Part shown: piece after piece, positions 46,039 to 54,848 of the stretch | Layout of the letters: every line of letters starts with the position of its first letter | How positions within the stretch are numbered: the first letter of the stretch is position 1 | Source of the DNA: an uncultured Acidovorax sp. | GTDB lineage: Bacteria > Pseudomonadota > Gammaproteobacteria > Burkholderiales > Burkholderiaceae_C | Assembly (NCBI GenBank): GCA_913774955.1 | Contig: CAJYKV010000020.1 | Coordinates: 62,001-126,000, forward strand | DNA: 64,000 nucleotides | Direction of reading: 5' to 3' | Notes under the pieces: generated by a model | What the model was told of the DNA's origin: nothing | The model's input: the letters and a program-made list of their open reading frames with translations, nothing else | Database searches by the model: none | Made by a program: the position numbers and the translations under genes

Positions 46039-46293
46039 ATGCTCATCAAGTTCAAGGAAACGGACCCGCGCGCCGGCATGAAAGCCCGCATGGACAGCAG
46101 CCGCGGGCAGCAGCTGATCGACGCAGGCGCGGCCGACCGCTTGACGGAGAACGGCGATGCGCTGCGTGCGGAACCGGTGGCGGCCGCTGCTGCCACCGTG
46201 CCTGCCGATGAAGCGGCCGCAGCACCAATGCCGGAACCGACCGACGCAGCGCCCGCAGCAGCACCAGCCAAGCCGACGCGGAGCCGGAAGTGA
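46039..46293 (+). CDS. Small head-region protein (84 aa)
   Basis: This 84-residue protein has a short N-terminal folded part (IKFKETDPRAGMKARMDSSRGQQLIDAGAADRL) and a long Ala/Pro-rich tail ending KPTRSRK. It may be a head decoration or connector helper. It follows the capsid gene and overlaps the connector gene start (GTGA). Confidence 0.6.
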   Translation: MLIKFKETDPRAGMKARMDSSRGQQLIDAGAADRLTENGDALRAEPVAAAAATVPADEAAAAPMPEPTDAAPAAAPAKPTRSRK

Positions 46294-46625
46294 ATCTGGT
46301 GCCCATCGAGACGGCCCGGGCGCACCTGCGCATCGATGCTGGCGACGAGGACGAGCTGGTGACGCTGTATCTCGCGGCCGCGCAGGCCTCAGCCGTTGAG
46401 CACCTGAACCGCAACGTGTACGCGACCCAGGCAGCGCTGGACGCGGCGGAAGAGCCGCCCGAGGCGCTGCCGATGGTGGTCAACGCTGCGATCCAGGCCG
46501 CCATCCTGCTGATCCTGGGCCACCTCTACGCCAACCGCGAGGAGGTGATGCCCGGCACGGCCACCAAGGTGCCCTTTGGCGCGCACGCGCTGCTGCAGCC
46601 GTACCGCGTGGGCCTGGGGGTGTGA
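46290..46625 (+). CDS. Head-tail connector (gp6-like)
   Basis: This 111-residue protein matches the HK97 gp6-like DNA-packaging connector: VPIETARAHLRID, then DELVTLYLAAAQASAVEHLNRNVY and a C-terminal hydrophobic helix (AIQAAILLILGHLYANREE). The start is GTG at 46290, overlapping the previous stop. It forms the first ring below the portal. Confidence 0.85.
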   Translation: MNLVPIETARAHLRIDAGDEDELVTLYLAAAQASAVEHLNRNVYATQAALDAAEEPPEALPMVVNAAIQAAILLILGHLYANREEVMPGTATKVPFGAHALLQPYRVGLGV

Positions 46626-46626
46626 G

Positions 46627-46953
46627 ATGCGAGCAGGAGACCTGAACCGCCGCATCACCATCCAGCGCCGCGGCGCGGCGACTGACGCCTGGGGCTCTCC
46701 GGTGCCGGGCGCCGAGAACTGGGTAGAGGTCGGCAAGGCCTGGGCCAGCATCAAGACGCTGTCCGGGCTGGGTGCCATCAAGGCGGACGCCCAGGCGTCC
46801 ACCGTCAAGGCATCCATTCGTGTGCGCTGGCGCACCGACTTGGCAGCCGGCATGCGCGTGCTGCACGGCGGCACTGTGTACGACGTGCAAGCAGTGCTGC
46901 CGGACGTTGCCGGCCGCGAGCACGTCTATCTGGTGTGCGAGGCGGGCCGATGA
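46627..46953 (+). CDS. Head closure / head-tail joining protein
   Basis: This 108-residue protein has the head-tail joining (gp7/SPP1 gp16-like) pattern: MRAGDLNRRITIQRRG, then WVEVGKAWASIKTL and RIRV-like strands with a GGTVYDVQAVLPD loop. It starts 1 base after the connector gene and overlaps the next by 4. Confidence 0.85.
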   Translation: MRAGDLNRRITIQRRGAATDAWGSPVPGAENWVEVGKAWASIKTLSGLGAIKADAQASTVKASIRVRWRTDLAAGMRVLHGGTVYDVQAVLPDVAGREHVYLVCEAGR

Positions 46954-47480
46954 GCTTCACGGTCAACGCCGACACCGCCGGCCTGGAGAACTACCTGGAC
47001 GAGCTGGGCGACGAAGCCGAGGCAGCCGTCCGGCCCGCAGCGCAGACGGGGGCCCAGGTGCTCTACGAGCAGGTCCAGCGCAACGTCGCGGGGCTGGGTC
47101 GAAGAAGCGGTCGGCTGGCGGCCTCGATCTACCAGGCCTACAGCGCCAGCAAGTCCGGCGACGGCAAGGCCACCTATGACGTCTCGTGGAACCACCGCAA
47201 GGCACCCCACGGGCACCTTGTGGAATACGGCTACCTGCAGCGGTACGTGTACCGTCCGGACGGCATGGGCCCGGTGGTGCGTCCAGGCATGGACGGCAAG
47301 CCGCGGCCCGGACGGCGCGCCACGCGCGAGCAGAAGGACGCCTACTACCTGACGTTGCCCGCTCCGCGGATCGTGCCCGGCAAGGCGTTCGTGCGCGGCG
47401 CGGCATCGGTCATGGACGTGGCCTACAAGGCTGCCGAGGCGGAGATGCGGCGCCGCGTCGCGCAGAAGGGAGGGACATGA
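46950..47480 (+). CDS. HK97 gp10-family tail-completion protein
   Basis: This 176-residue protein of the HK97 gp10 family has an N-terminal LENYLDELGDEAEAAVRPAAQTGAQVLYEQV helix. RRSGRLAASIYQAYS and HLVEYGYLQRY follow, both conserved in the family, and the end has AFVRGAA. It takes part in completing the tail end at the head junction. Confidence 0.85.
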   Translation: MSFTVNADTAGLENYLDELGDEAEAAVRPAAQTGAQVLYEQVQRNVAGLGRRSGRLAASIYQAYSASKSGDGKATYDVSWNHRKAPHGHLVEYGYLQRYVYRPDGMGPVVRPGMDGKPRPGRRATREQKDAYYLTLPAPRIVPGKAFVRGAASVMDVAYKAAEAEMRRRVAQKGGT

Positions 47481-47833
47481 GCCTCGAAGAAGACCTGGTC
47501 GCAGCCCTGCGCACGCAGTGCCCGCGCGTGTTCCCGATGACCGCACCCTACGACACGCCCACGCCCTACGTGGTGTGGCAGCACGTCGGTGGTGAGCCGA
47601 TCCGCTTCCTGGACAACTCGGCCCCCAGCACGCGCCACGCCGACATCCAGATCACCGCCTGGGCCACCACGCCGAAGGCTGCATTGGACCTGCTGCGCGG
47701 CATCGAGGAAGTGCTGTGCACCTCGACCGCGCTGCAGGCTTCGCCGCGGGCCGAGCCCACCGCGGCCTACGACGACGGCGACGAGCTGACCGGCGCGCTG
47801 CAGACCTTCAGCGTCTGGGGCGCGCGCACCTGA
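47477..47833 (+). CDS. DUF3168-type tail terminator protein
   Basis: This 118-residue protein of the DUF3168 group (LVAALRTQCPRVFPMTAPYDTPTPYVVWQHVGG then HADIQITAWATTPKAALDLL) matches tail terminator/completion proteins in size and location, between gp10 and the tail tube. It overlaps gp10 by 4 bases. Confidence 0.8.
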   Translation: MSLEEDLVAALRTQCPRVFPMTAPYDTPTPYVVWQHVGGEPIRFLDNSAPSTRHADIQITAWATTPKAALDLLRGIEEVLCTSTALQASPRAEPTAAYDDGDELTGALQTFSVWGART

Positions 47834-47877
47834 TTTCCGGCCTCTGGCCATCCGCCCGCGAGGGCACATCCCCAACG

Positions 47878-47897
47878 CCCGCACCGCGGGCTTTTTG
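47878..47897 (+). terminator. Hairpin terminator before the tail tube gene
   Basis: GCCCGC, ACC loop, GCGGGC, then five T. It is probably passed by Q-modified polymerase; it may lower early leaks. Confidence 0.7.
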
Positions 47898-47913
47898 CAC
47901 TGAAAGGCCCAAC

Positions 47914-48564
47914 ATGGCTGTCTCTCTCCCCGACGGTGCGACCGTCGCCATCGCAACCAGCTACGGCGCCGCCAAGGCGATCAGCGCGATCTCCAACGCG
48001 GCGCCCGGCGTCGCCACCAGCACGGCCCATGGCCTGGCAAACGGTGCCTTCTTCGAACTGAAGACCGGGTGGCAGAAGATCAGCGAGCGGATCTTCAAGG
48101 CCGGCAACGTGGCCACCAACTCCCTCGAGGTGGCCGGCACCGACACCACCGACGTGAACCGCTTCCCGGCTGGTTCCTCGGCCGGCTCCATGCGCGAGAT
48201 CCTGGCCTGGACGCAGATCCCGCAGATCCTGGAATTCACCACCAACGGCGGCGACCAGCAGTTCGCGAACTTCTCGTTCCTGGAAGAGGACTACGAGCGC
48301 CAGCTGCCCACGGTGACGGCCGCGCAGTCCATCCAGATCGGCATCGGCGACGACCCCACGCTGCCGGGCTACCAGGCGCTCAAGGCCGCAGGCGAAGCCC
48401 GCGCCATCCGCGCCATCAAGATCACGCTGCCCAACGGCTCGGTGATCCTCTACAACGGCTACGTGTCGTTCAACGAGACCCCGACCCTGACCAAGGGCCA
48501 GGTGATGCAGGTGCGCGCCACGATCTCGCTGCAAGGCCGCCCGGTGCGCTACACGGCCACCTGA
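47914..48564 (+). CDS. Major tail tube protein
   Basis: This 216-residue tail tube protein has a tube-domain layout: GWQKISERIFKAGNVATNSLEVAGTDT, then a long central beta/alpha part and a C-terminal VMQVRATISLQGRPVRY strand pair typical of lambda-like tube proteins. AAGGCCC and a strong context precede the ATG. It is set apart by terminators on both sides, consistent with a high-copy product. Confidence 0.88.
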   Translation: MAVSLPDGATVAIATSYGAAKAISAISNAAPGVATSTAHGLANGAFFELKTGWQKISERIFKAGNVATNSLEVAGTDTTDVNRFPAGSSAGSMREILAWTQIPQILEFTTNGGDQQFANFSFLEEDYERQLPTVTAAQSIQIGIGDDPTLPGYQALKAAGEARAIRAIKITLPNGSVILYNGYVSFNETPTLTKGQVMQVRATISLQGRPVRYTAT

Positions 48565-48582
48565 TCTGTCCGCTTCTGCCAC

Positions 48583-48604
48583 GGGGCCCTTCGGGGCCCT
48601 TTTT
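48583..48604 (+). terminator. Terminator after the tail tube gene
   Basis: GGGCCC, TTCG loop, GGGCCC, then a T-run, 19 bases after the stop. Confidence 0.85.
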
Positions 48605-48663
48605 CATGCCCCGCCGACCGTATGCGGCGAGGGTCTTTTTCACCTCTCCGAAAGCACAACACC

Positions 48664-49083
48664 ATGGCAAAAATCGTTCTGGGCAAGCGCCCCGAGACCT
48701 TCAAGAAGACCGTGACCATCCCCATGCTGGACGGCACCAAGGGCACCATCGAATGCACGTTCCGCTACCGCACGCGCAAGGAATTCGGCGCGCTGGTGGA
48801 CGGCATCCGGGCCGACGCCGAGAAGCTGGGCGCCCAGGCCACCAGCGAGGCCGCCCCCGTGGAAGAAGGCGCGCCCGCGAAGGCGTGGAGCATGCGCGAC
48901 CACTTCGAGAAGCTGGTGGGCACCAACGCCGACTACATGCTCCAGATCCTGGACGGATGGAACCTGGATGTGCCCCTGAACGCCGAATCGCTGCAGCAGC
49001 TCTCCGACGAGCTGCCGGCCGCGAGCGAGGCGATCGTCGAAGCCTACCGGGTCGCCACCATCGAAGGCCGCCTGGGAAACTGA
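48664..49083 (+). CDS. Tail assembly chaperone, G-type part
   Basis: This 139-residue tail assembly chaperone begins MAKIVLGKRPETFKKTVTIPMLDG and has a helical body (YRTRKEFGALVDGI, WSMRDHFEKLVGTNADYM). It covers the tape measure protein during tail assembly. The last codons contain the slippery heptamer GGGAAAC just before the UGA stop, so part of the ribosomes are expected to shift -1 and continue into the following frame. Confidence 0.88.
   Translation: MAKIVLGKRPETFKKTVTIPMLDGTKGTIECTFRYRTRKEFGALVDGIRADAEKLGAQATSEAAPVEEGAPAKAWSMRDHFEKLVGTNADYMLQILDGWNLDVPLNAESLQQLSDELPAASEAIVEAYRVATIEGRLGN
49074..49080 (+). promoter_or_regulatory. Programmed -1 ribosomal frameshift site
   Basis: GGGAAAC fits the X-XXY-YYZ slippery pattern read as G-GGA-AAC in the zero frame, immediately before UGA (49081-49083). 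After slippage the next codons read Leu-Lys-Ala-Leu from 49080. Lambda uses GGGAAAG at the same place in gene G. Confidence 0.88.
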
Positions 49084-49424
49084 AGGCGCTGGCCGCGGCG
49101 CTCTACACGAGCCCGCCGACGGCCGAGGAGCTCGCCTTCTGGGGACTCACGCCCGACGACTACGGGCACGAGGAGGTGTGGGTCTGGCCCGAGAACGCCG
49201 ACGCGTTCTTCCTCTTCCGCGACCTCGCCACCCAGTGGCGCGTCGCGATGGGCGGCCCCACCGGCCTCGACCACAACGTGCTGCTGCTGCGCCTGGATCG
49301 CATGCGCCTGTCAGACGACGACCGTGACCAGCTCGACGCCGACGTGCGCGTCATGGAGCTGGCCGCCCTCGAACAGATGAACGAGGAGCGGGAAAAGCGC
49401 GAGCGAACGGCACGCGGCTCCTGA
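49080..49424 (+). CDS. Tail assembly chaperone, T-type extension (DUF1799), made by -1 frameshift
   Basis: This frame has no start codon near its beginning; it opens at the -1 position of the slippery site and runs 114 codons. It has the DUF1799 pattern: LTPDDYGHEEVWVWPENADAFFLFRDLATQWRVAMGGPTGLDHNVLL. The fusion product would be about 253 residues. As in lambda gpG-T, the extension is thought to recruit the tail tube protein. Confidence 0.85.
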   Translation: MKALAAALYTSPPTAEELAFWGLTPDDYGHEEVWVWPENADAFFLFRDLATQWRVAMGGPTGLDHNVLLLRLDRMRLSDDDRDQLDADVRVMELAALEQMNEEREKRERTARGS

Positions 49425-49496
49425 CACCGGCCCTGCGGGGCCATCAACACCTGGCCTTGCGGATCTCCGTGGGGCCTTCGCATTTCTGGACACGCC

Positions 49497-52400
49497 ATGG
49501 CCAACGAAGAACGGAAAGCACAGCTGAGCTTCGGGGTGGATTCCTCGGGGGTGAAGCAGGGCGTGGCCGAGATCAAGCGCGACGTGCGCGAGATGGCGCA
49601 GGACGTGCAGCAGTCCGGCCAGCAGGCGGCCAAGGGCATCCAGGCCATCGGCGACGGCGCGCCCGCAGCGGCCCAGAAGATGGACGGCGCCACCAAGTCC
49701 ATCGTGAGCAGCATCGAGCGCGCCACGGCGGCCATGCAGGCCGGCGAGAAGGGCAGCGCCTCCTACTTCGAAGCCCTGGCCAAGCAGCGCGGCGCGAACG
49801 CCGACGTGCTCAAGCCCTACATCGAGCAGCTGCGCCAAGCCGAGGAGGCGCAGCGCGTCGCGTCCGGGTCGCTGGGCAAGATGGGCGTGTCCGCGGCGCA
49901 GACTGCCGCGGCGCTGCGCGGCGTGCCGGCGCAGTTCACCGACATCATCGTGTCGCTGCAGGGCGGGCAGGCGCCCCTGACCGTCTTCCTGCAGCAGGGC
50001 GGCCAGCTGAAGGACATGTTCGGCGGCGCTGGCAACGCTGCGCGCGCGCTGGGCGGCTACGTGCTGGGCCTGGTGAACCCGCTCAACGTTGCCGCTGCGG
50101 CCGCGGGCGTGCTGGCGCTCGCCTACCACGAGGGCAGCAAGGAGGCGCAGGGCTACAGCAATGCGCTCATCTTGACGGGCAACGCCGTCGGCACCACTTC
50201 GGGCCAGCTCAAGGCCTACGCCCAGGACATCAGCGGCGTGGTGGGCACCCAGAGCAAGGCCGCCGAGTCCCTGACCGCGCTCGCGGGCACGGGCAAGGTG
50301 GTGGGCGACGTGCTGCGCGATGCCGGGCTCGCCGCGGTGCAGTACGAGCGCGCCACCGGGCAGGCCGTGAGCAAGACCGCCGACCAGTTCGCCGACCTGC
50401 GCAACGAGCCGCTGGCCGGTGTGCTGAAGCTCAACGACGGGATGAATTTCCTGACGGAGAGCACCTACCGCCAGATCAAGAGCCTGGAGGACCAGGGCCG
50501 CACGACGGATGCCGCGCGCGTTGCACAGCAGGCCTATGCGGACGCCCTCATCAGCCGTGCGGGCGACATCGACCGCAACCTGGGAACCCTGGAGCGCGGA
50601 TGGCGCGCCGTGGCGGATGCTGCGAAGAAGGGCTGGGACAGCATGCTGGGCGTGGGCCGCGCGCAGACCACGCAGGACCGCCTGAAGCAGGTGCGCGAGG
50701 AAATCGCAGCGGTCGAAAAGCAGATGGGCAGCGGGCGGGGCTTCGCCGCCAATGAAGGCGGCGCCGCATTCGGCACGGGCCGCGGTGGCCTCAACCCGGC
50801 CGCCCAGAAGCAGATGCAGGACCGCCTCGCGGCGCTCGGCGCCGAAGCTGCTGCCCTGGAAGGCGTGGCCGCAGGGCAGAAGGCGGCCGCGGATGCCGAG
50901 GCGGAGCGCGCGCAGAGCCGGAAGGCCTACTTCGAGTGGGAGAAGCAGGGCGAGGCATTCCAGTCGAAGGCAGCGAAGCGACAGGAGGAGATCAACAAGG
51001 CTGAGGTGGAGGGCCGCGCGCTGGTGGCCGCGGGCCTCATCACCGAGGCCGACCTGCGCGAGCGCATCTCCGACATCAACGAAAAGTACAAGGAGAAATC
51101 CGCCGCGGCCGGCCAGTCCGAGGTCGCCACCATCCGCGCCAAGATCAAGGAGGAAGAGGCGTACATCGCACGCCTGCGCGATCGGGGTGCCGAGGCGAGC
51201 AAGCTCACCGAGGGCGAACGTCTGGTGGCCAAGCTGCAGGAGGAGCTGACCGGCAAGCTGGACGCGCGCACGCGCTCGGCGAAGCAGCTGGCGCTGGCAG
51301 AGGCTCAGCGCCTCGCGACCGTGCAGGCGCAGCGCGTGGAGGAAGAGCGCTCCATCAAGAGCCAGGAGCAGGCTGAGGCCGCCTATCGCAAATTCCTCGA
51401 CTCGATCTACAAGGGCGCGGACGCCACGCGCAAACAGGCCGAGGCCCAGGAGGCGGCGAACGAATCCTTCGGGAAGTCCAAGACCGCCATCGCCGAGATG
51501 AACCTCGAGCAGGTCAAGCTCGCCCGCGACATGGCCAAGGACGCGGGCCCGTGGACGCCCGAGTACCTGGCGGCAATGGACGCCGCGATCGATGCGCAGG
51601 AGCGCTGGGTGCGCGCGCTGCAGGCCGGCGACCTGAAGACGATCAACGCTCACACCGACGAACTGCTGCGCGCCGCTCAGGAGCAGGCCAAGCTGTACGC
51701 CGACGAGGGCAAGCTTGCAGGCCTCACGCGGCTGGAGCGCGAGAAGATCGTGGCGCTGCGCCAGGTGGAGCTGAAGTACGCGAAGGAGCTGGAGAAGATC
51801 GAAAAGTCCGGGCTGGACGAGGACGACAAGGCGGCGCAGCGCGCGAAGGTCGAGCAGGCCAAGCGCATCGAGGGCGAGGCCGCCGTGTCGAAGGTGATCC
51901 AGCAGGACTGGGACCGCACGGCGGACGAGATCAACAAGTCGCTGACGGACGCGCTGCTGCGCGGATTCGAGAGCGGGAAGGGCTTTGCCGAAAACCTGCG
52001 CGACACGTTGAAGAACATGTTCAACACGTTGGTGCTGCGCCCGATCATCAGCTACATCCTCGCTCCGGTGTCGGGTGCCATTTCGGGCATCACGAACGGG
52101 ATCGTGGGCGGCGGCGCCGGTGGCGGTGCGCTCGACATGCTGACCGTGGGGAAGAACATCTACTCGGCGATCAGCGGTGGCTTCACGTCGCTGACCAACA
52201 GCATCGCCATGTACGTGCAGCGGGGCTTCAACTACCTCACGGGCGCGGGGCCGATGACCGCAGGTCAGCTGCCGGGCGCGGCAGCGCAGGGCGTTGGGCT
52301 CGCGGGCAGCTACGTGGCGGGCGCCTACGGCGGGGTGATGGCCGGCCGGCTTATCTCCAACGGCTACTCCGTGTTCGGGAGTTCGGGAAATACCGCGGTC

Positions 52401-54848
52401 AACGCGGGCACGATCATCGGCTCCATCTTCGGCGGCCCGATGGGCGGCGTCATCGGTGGCGCGATCGGCGGCCTCGTGAACCGCGTGTTCGGGCGCAAGC
52501 TCAAGGACACCGGGATCGAGGGCGAATTCGGCGGTGCAGACGGCTTCACTGGCCGGACCTACCAGTTCTACAAGGGCGGGTTCCTGCGGTCCAACAAGAC
52601 CAAGTACGGCGAGCTGGACGAGGAGGTGCGCAAGGGCCTGGCGGACCAGTTCAGCGCCATGAAGACCTCCATCAAGGAGATGGGCAAGGTGCTCGGCCTG
52701 GGTGGCGAGGCGCTGGACAAATTCACCGCGCGCATCAAGGTCAGCTTGCAGGGCCTGAGCCCGGAGGACGCCGAGAAGCGACTGAAGGAGGAATTCGAGA
52801 AGCTCGGCATCAGCATGGCCGACCTGATCCTGGGGCTACCCACCACGATCCAAGAAGCGGCCGCCGATCGGAAGTATTTGTTCGGCGTCAACCCAGACGC
52901 GGCGGCGCCGGCACCGGTTGACCCCGTGGCCCAAGCCAACGCCGAGGCGTTCAAGAAGCTGCAGAAGGCGGGGGAATCCTCGCTCGACACGCTGACGCGG
53001 CTGGCCACGAGCCTGGCCGCGACGAACGGTGTCTTCGAGACCCTGGGCCACAGCATGTACGCGGCCAGCCTCCAGGGAGGGGACATGGCGGACAAGCTGG
53101 TGGAGCTGTTCGGCGGGGTGGAGAAATTCACCGCGGCCAGCGCCGACTACTTCGCGAAGTTCTACTCGGCGGAGGAACAACGGGAGGCCGCGCGGAAGCA
53201 GCTCGAGAAGCAGCTCGCCACCGTGGACATCAAGCTGCCGTCCATCGACGCCACCGACGCGCGGGCCCAGTACCGCAAGCTGGTGGAGGCGCAGGACCTC
53301 AACACCGAGGCGGGCCGCAAGGCCTACGCGATGTTGATCCAGCTGGCGGGCGCGTTCGACGCGGTGGCGGTGGCAAGTCTGGATGCGGCGGCTGCGGCGC
53401 AAGAGGCAGCGCGCAAGCAGCAGGAGATCACCGACAAGGGCCGGGATCTGGAGCAGCGCCTGCTGATCGCCCAGGGCAAGGACCGCCAGGCCCTGGACCT
53501 GCGCCGCTTGCAGGAGTACTACGCGCTGCTCAACCTCAATCCTGAACTCGCCCGGATGGTCATTGAGATCTACAAGGCCGAGGACGCCGCGGCGGCGCTG
53601 GTGGCCGCGCAGCAGGGGAGGGAGGATGCGTACCGGCGGCTGCAGAACGCGGCCACGCTGCAGAGCGAGAAGCTGAACGCGCAGCTGGCGACGATCGACG
53701 CGCAGCGCACGGCCCTGGGCCAGCAGCGCACGCTGGCCGACGAGTCGCTGGCGCTACTCACCGGGATCTTCGACCTGGTGCGCACGAACGCGCGCGAGCT
53801 GTACGGGCAGGTGGAGAGCACCGCGTCCATGCAGGCCGCACAGGGCTGGGCGTTCTTGGAGCGCGCGCTGGCGACGGCCAAGGCCACGGGCTACCTGCCC
53901 GAGCAGGCACCGCTGCAGGAGGCCATTGGGGCCGCCCGCGGCGGGCTTGATGCGCGGGCCTACGCTACGCAGTTCGAGCAGGATCGGGACCGCCTGGTGC
54001 TGGCCGGCATGCTCTCCGGTCTGGAGGGCATCGCTGGCAAGCAGAAGACCGCTGTGGAGCGGCAGATCGAGGCGATCGAGGCCCAGGGCAAGGCCCTGGA
54101 CGTGCAGACCGAGGCGATCAACAAGCAGCTCAAGGCCCAGCAGGAAATGCTGGACTACTGGCGCCGGCAGATCGACATCGCCAACGGAACTTTCGACGCC
54201 ACGATCTCGGTCGAGCAGGCGATCGACAAGCTGCGCGCGACGCTGACCAAGGAGCCCGACAAGGGCCCCGACGGAACGCTCAACGTGAAGCCCGATCGGG
54301 CGCCTGCCGACGCCACAGGCTCCAGCGGTGCCGTGTTCGGTGGGTCCGCCTACGGGGCACCCCGAGAGACCGCAGAGGTGCTTCCCCGCGACGACTACGG
54401 CCGAGTGCTCTACCGGGACGGCAGCAAGGGCCCGCCCGTGGATTCGTGGTTCGAAGGGACCATCCTGAAGTGGGCGCGCCTGAGTCCCTACAACCCTGCG
54501 AACGTGGGCAAGCACCTGCCGCCGCTGCCGGCGTTTGCGGTGGGCACGAACTTCGTGCCGCGGGACATGGTGGCGCAGATCCACGAGGGCGAGGCGATTG
54601 TGCCGAAAGCGTTCAACCCTTGGGCGAGCGGCGCGGCCTGGAGCAGTGGAGCGGACAACGCTGCGCTGCTGGCAGAGGTGCGGGCCTTGCGGCAGGAGGT
54701 CGCTGCACTGCGTGCTGCTGGTGAGCGGACGGCGGACAACACCGCACCTCTGCCGGGCTTGGCTGACCAGTTCGACCAGGTGACCGAGGGTGGCAATGGG
54801 ATGCGGGCCGATGTCATGAACCGAGTGGAAGTGGAGGTGATGAATTGA
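49497..54848 (+). CDS. Tail length tape measure protein
   Basis: This 1783-residue tape measure protein has an N-terminal region with a TMP_2-like hydrophobic part (PLTVFLQQGGQLKDMFG, FVLGLVNPLNVAAAAAGVLALAYHEG). A long coiled-coil central part follows (~420-830). The lambda-type C-terminal domain is at ~815-880 (DRTADEINKSLTDALLRGFESGKGFAENL) with a Gly-rich hydrophobic stretch (~890-1010). The end has AFAVGTNFVPRDMVAQIHEGEAIVPKAF. It fixes tail length and reaches the cell envelope at injection. It is the largest gene in the phage. Confidence 0.95.
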   Translation: MANEERKAQLSFGVDSSGVKQGVAEIKRDVREMAQDVQQSGQQAAKGIQAIGDGAPAAAQKMDGATKSIVSSIERATAAMQAGEKGSASYFEALAKQRGANADVLKPYIEQLRQAEEAQRVASGSLGKMGVSAAQTAAALRGVPAQFTDIIVSLQGGQAPLTVFLQQGGQLKDMFGGAGNAARALGGYVLGLVNPLNVAAAAAGVLALAYHEGSKEAQGYSNALILTGNAVGTTSGQLKAYAQDISGVVGTQSKAAESLTALAGTGKVVGDVLRDAGLAAVQYERATGQAVSKTADQFADLRNEPLAGVLKLNDGMNFLTESTYRQIKSLEDQGRTTDAARVAQQAYADALISRAGDIDRNLGTLERGWRAVADAAKKGWDSMLGVGRAQTTQDRLKQVREEIAAVEKQMGSGRGFAANEGGAAFGTGRGGLNPAAQKQMQDRLAALGAEAAALEGVAAGQKAAADAEAERAQSRKAYFEWEKQGEAFQSKAAKRQEEINKAEVEGRALVAAGLITEADLRERISDINEKYKEKSAAAGQSEVATIRAKIKEEEAYIARLRDRGAEASKLTEGERLVAKLQEELTGKLDARTRSAKQLALAEAQRLATVQAQRVEEERSIKSQEQAEAAYRKFLDSIYKGADATRKQAEAQEAANESFGKSKTAIAEMNLEQVKLARDMAKDAGPWTPEYLAAMDAAIDAQERWVRALQAGDLKTINAHTDELLRAAQEQAKLYADEGKLAGLTRLEREKIVALRQVELKYAKELEKIEKSGLDEDDKAAQRAKVEQAKRIEGEAAVSKVIQQDWDRTADEINKSLTDALLRGFESGKGFAENLRDTLKNMFNTLVLRPIISYILAPVSGAISGITNGIVGGGAGGGALDMLTVGKNIYSAISGGFTSLTNSIAMYVQRGFNYLTGAGPMTAGQLPGAAAQGVGLAGSYVAGAYGGVMAGRLISNGYSVFGSSGNTAVNAGTIIGSIFGGPMGGVIGGAIGGLVNRVFGRKLKDTGIEGEFGGADGFTGRTYQFYKGGFLRSNKTKYGELDEEVRKGLADQFSAMKTSIKEMGKVLGLGGEALDKFTARIKVSLQGLSPEDAEKRLKEEFEKLGISMADLILGLPTTIQEAAADRKYLFGVNPDAAAPAPVDPVAQANAEAFKKLQKAGESSLDTLTRLATSLAATNGVFETLGHSMYAASLQGGDMADKLVELFGGVEKFTAASADYFAKFYSAEEQREAARKQLEKQLATVDIKLPSIDATDARAQYRKLVEAQDLNTEAGRKAYAMLIQLAGAFDAVAVASLDAAAAAQEAARKQQEITDKGRDLEQRLLIAQGKDRQALDLRRLQEYYALLNLNPELARMVIEIYKAEDAAAALVAAQQGREDAYRRLQNAATLQSEKLNAQLATIDAQRTALGQQRTLADESLALLTGIFDLVRTNARELYGQVESTASMQAAQGWAFLERALATAKATGYLPEQAPLQEAIGAARGGLDARAYATQFEQDRDRLVLAGMLSGLEGIAGKQKTAVERQIEAIEAQGKALDVQTEAINKQLKAQQEMLDYWRRQIDIANGTFDATISVEQAIDKLRATLTKEPDKGPDGTLNVKPDRAPADATGSSGAVFGGSAYGAPRETAEVLPRDDYGRVLYRDGSKGPPVDSWFEGTILKWARLSPYNPANVGKHLPPLPAFAVGTNFVPRDMVAQIHEGEAIVPKAFNPWASGAAWSSGADNAALLAEVRALRQEVAALRAAGERTADNTAPLPGLADQFDQVTEGGNGMRADVMNRVEVEVMN

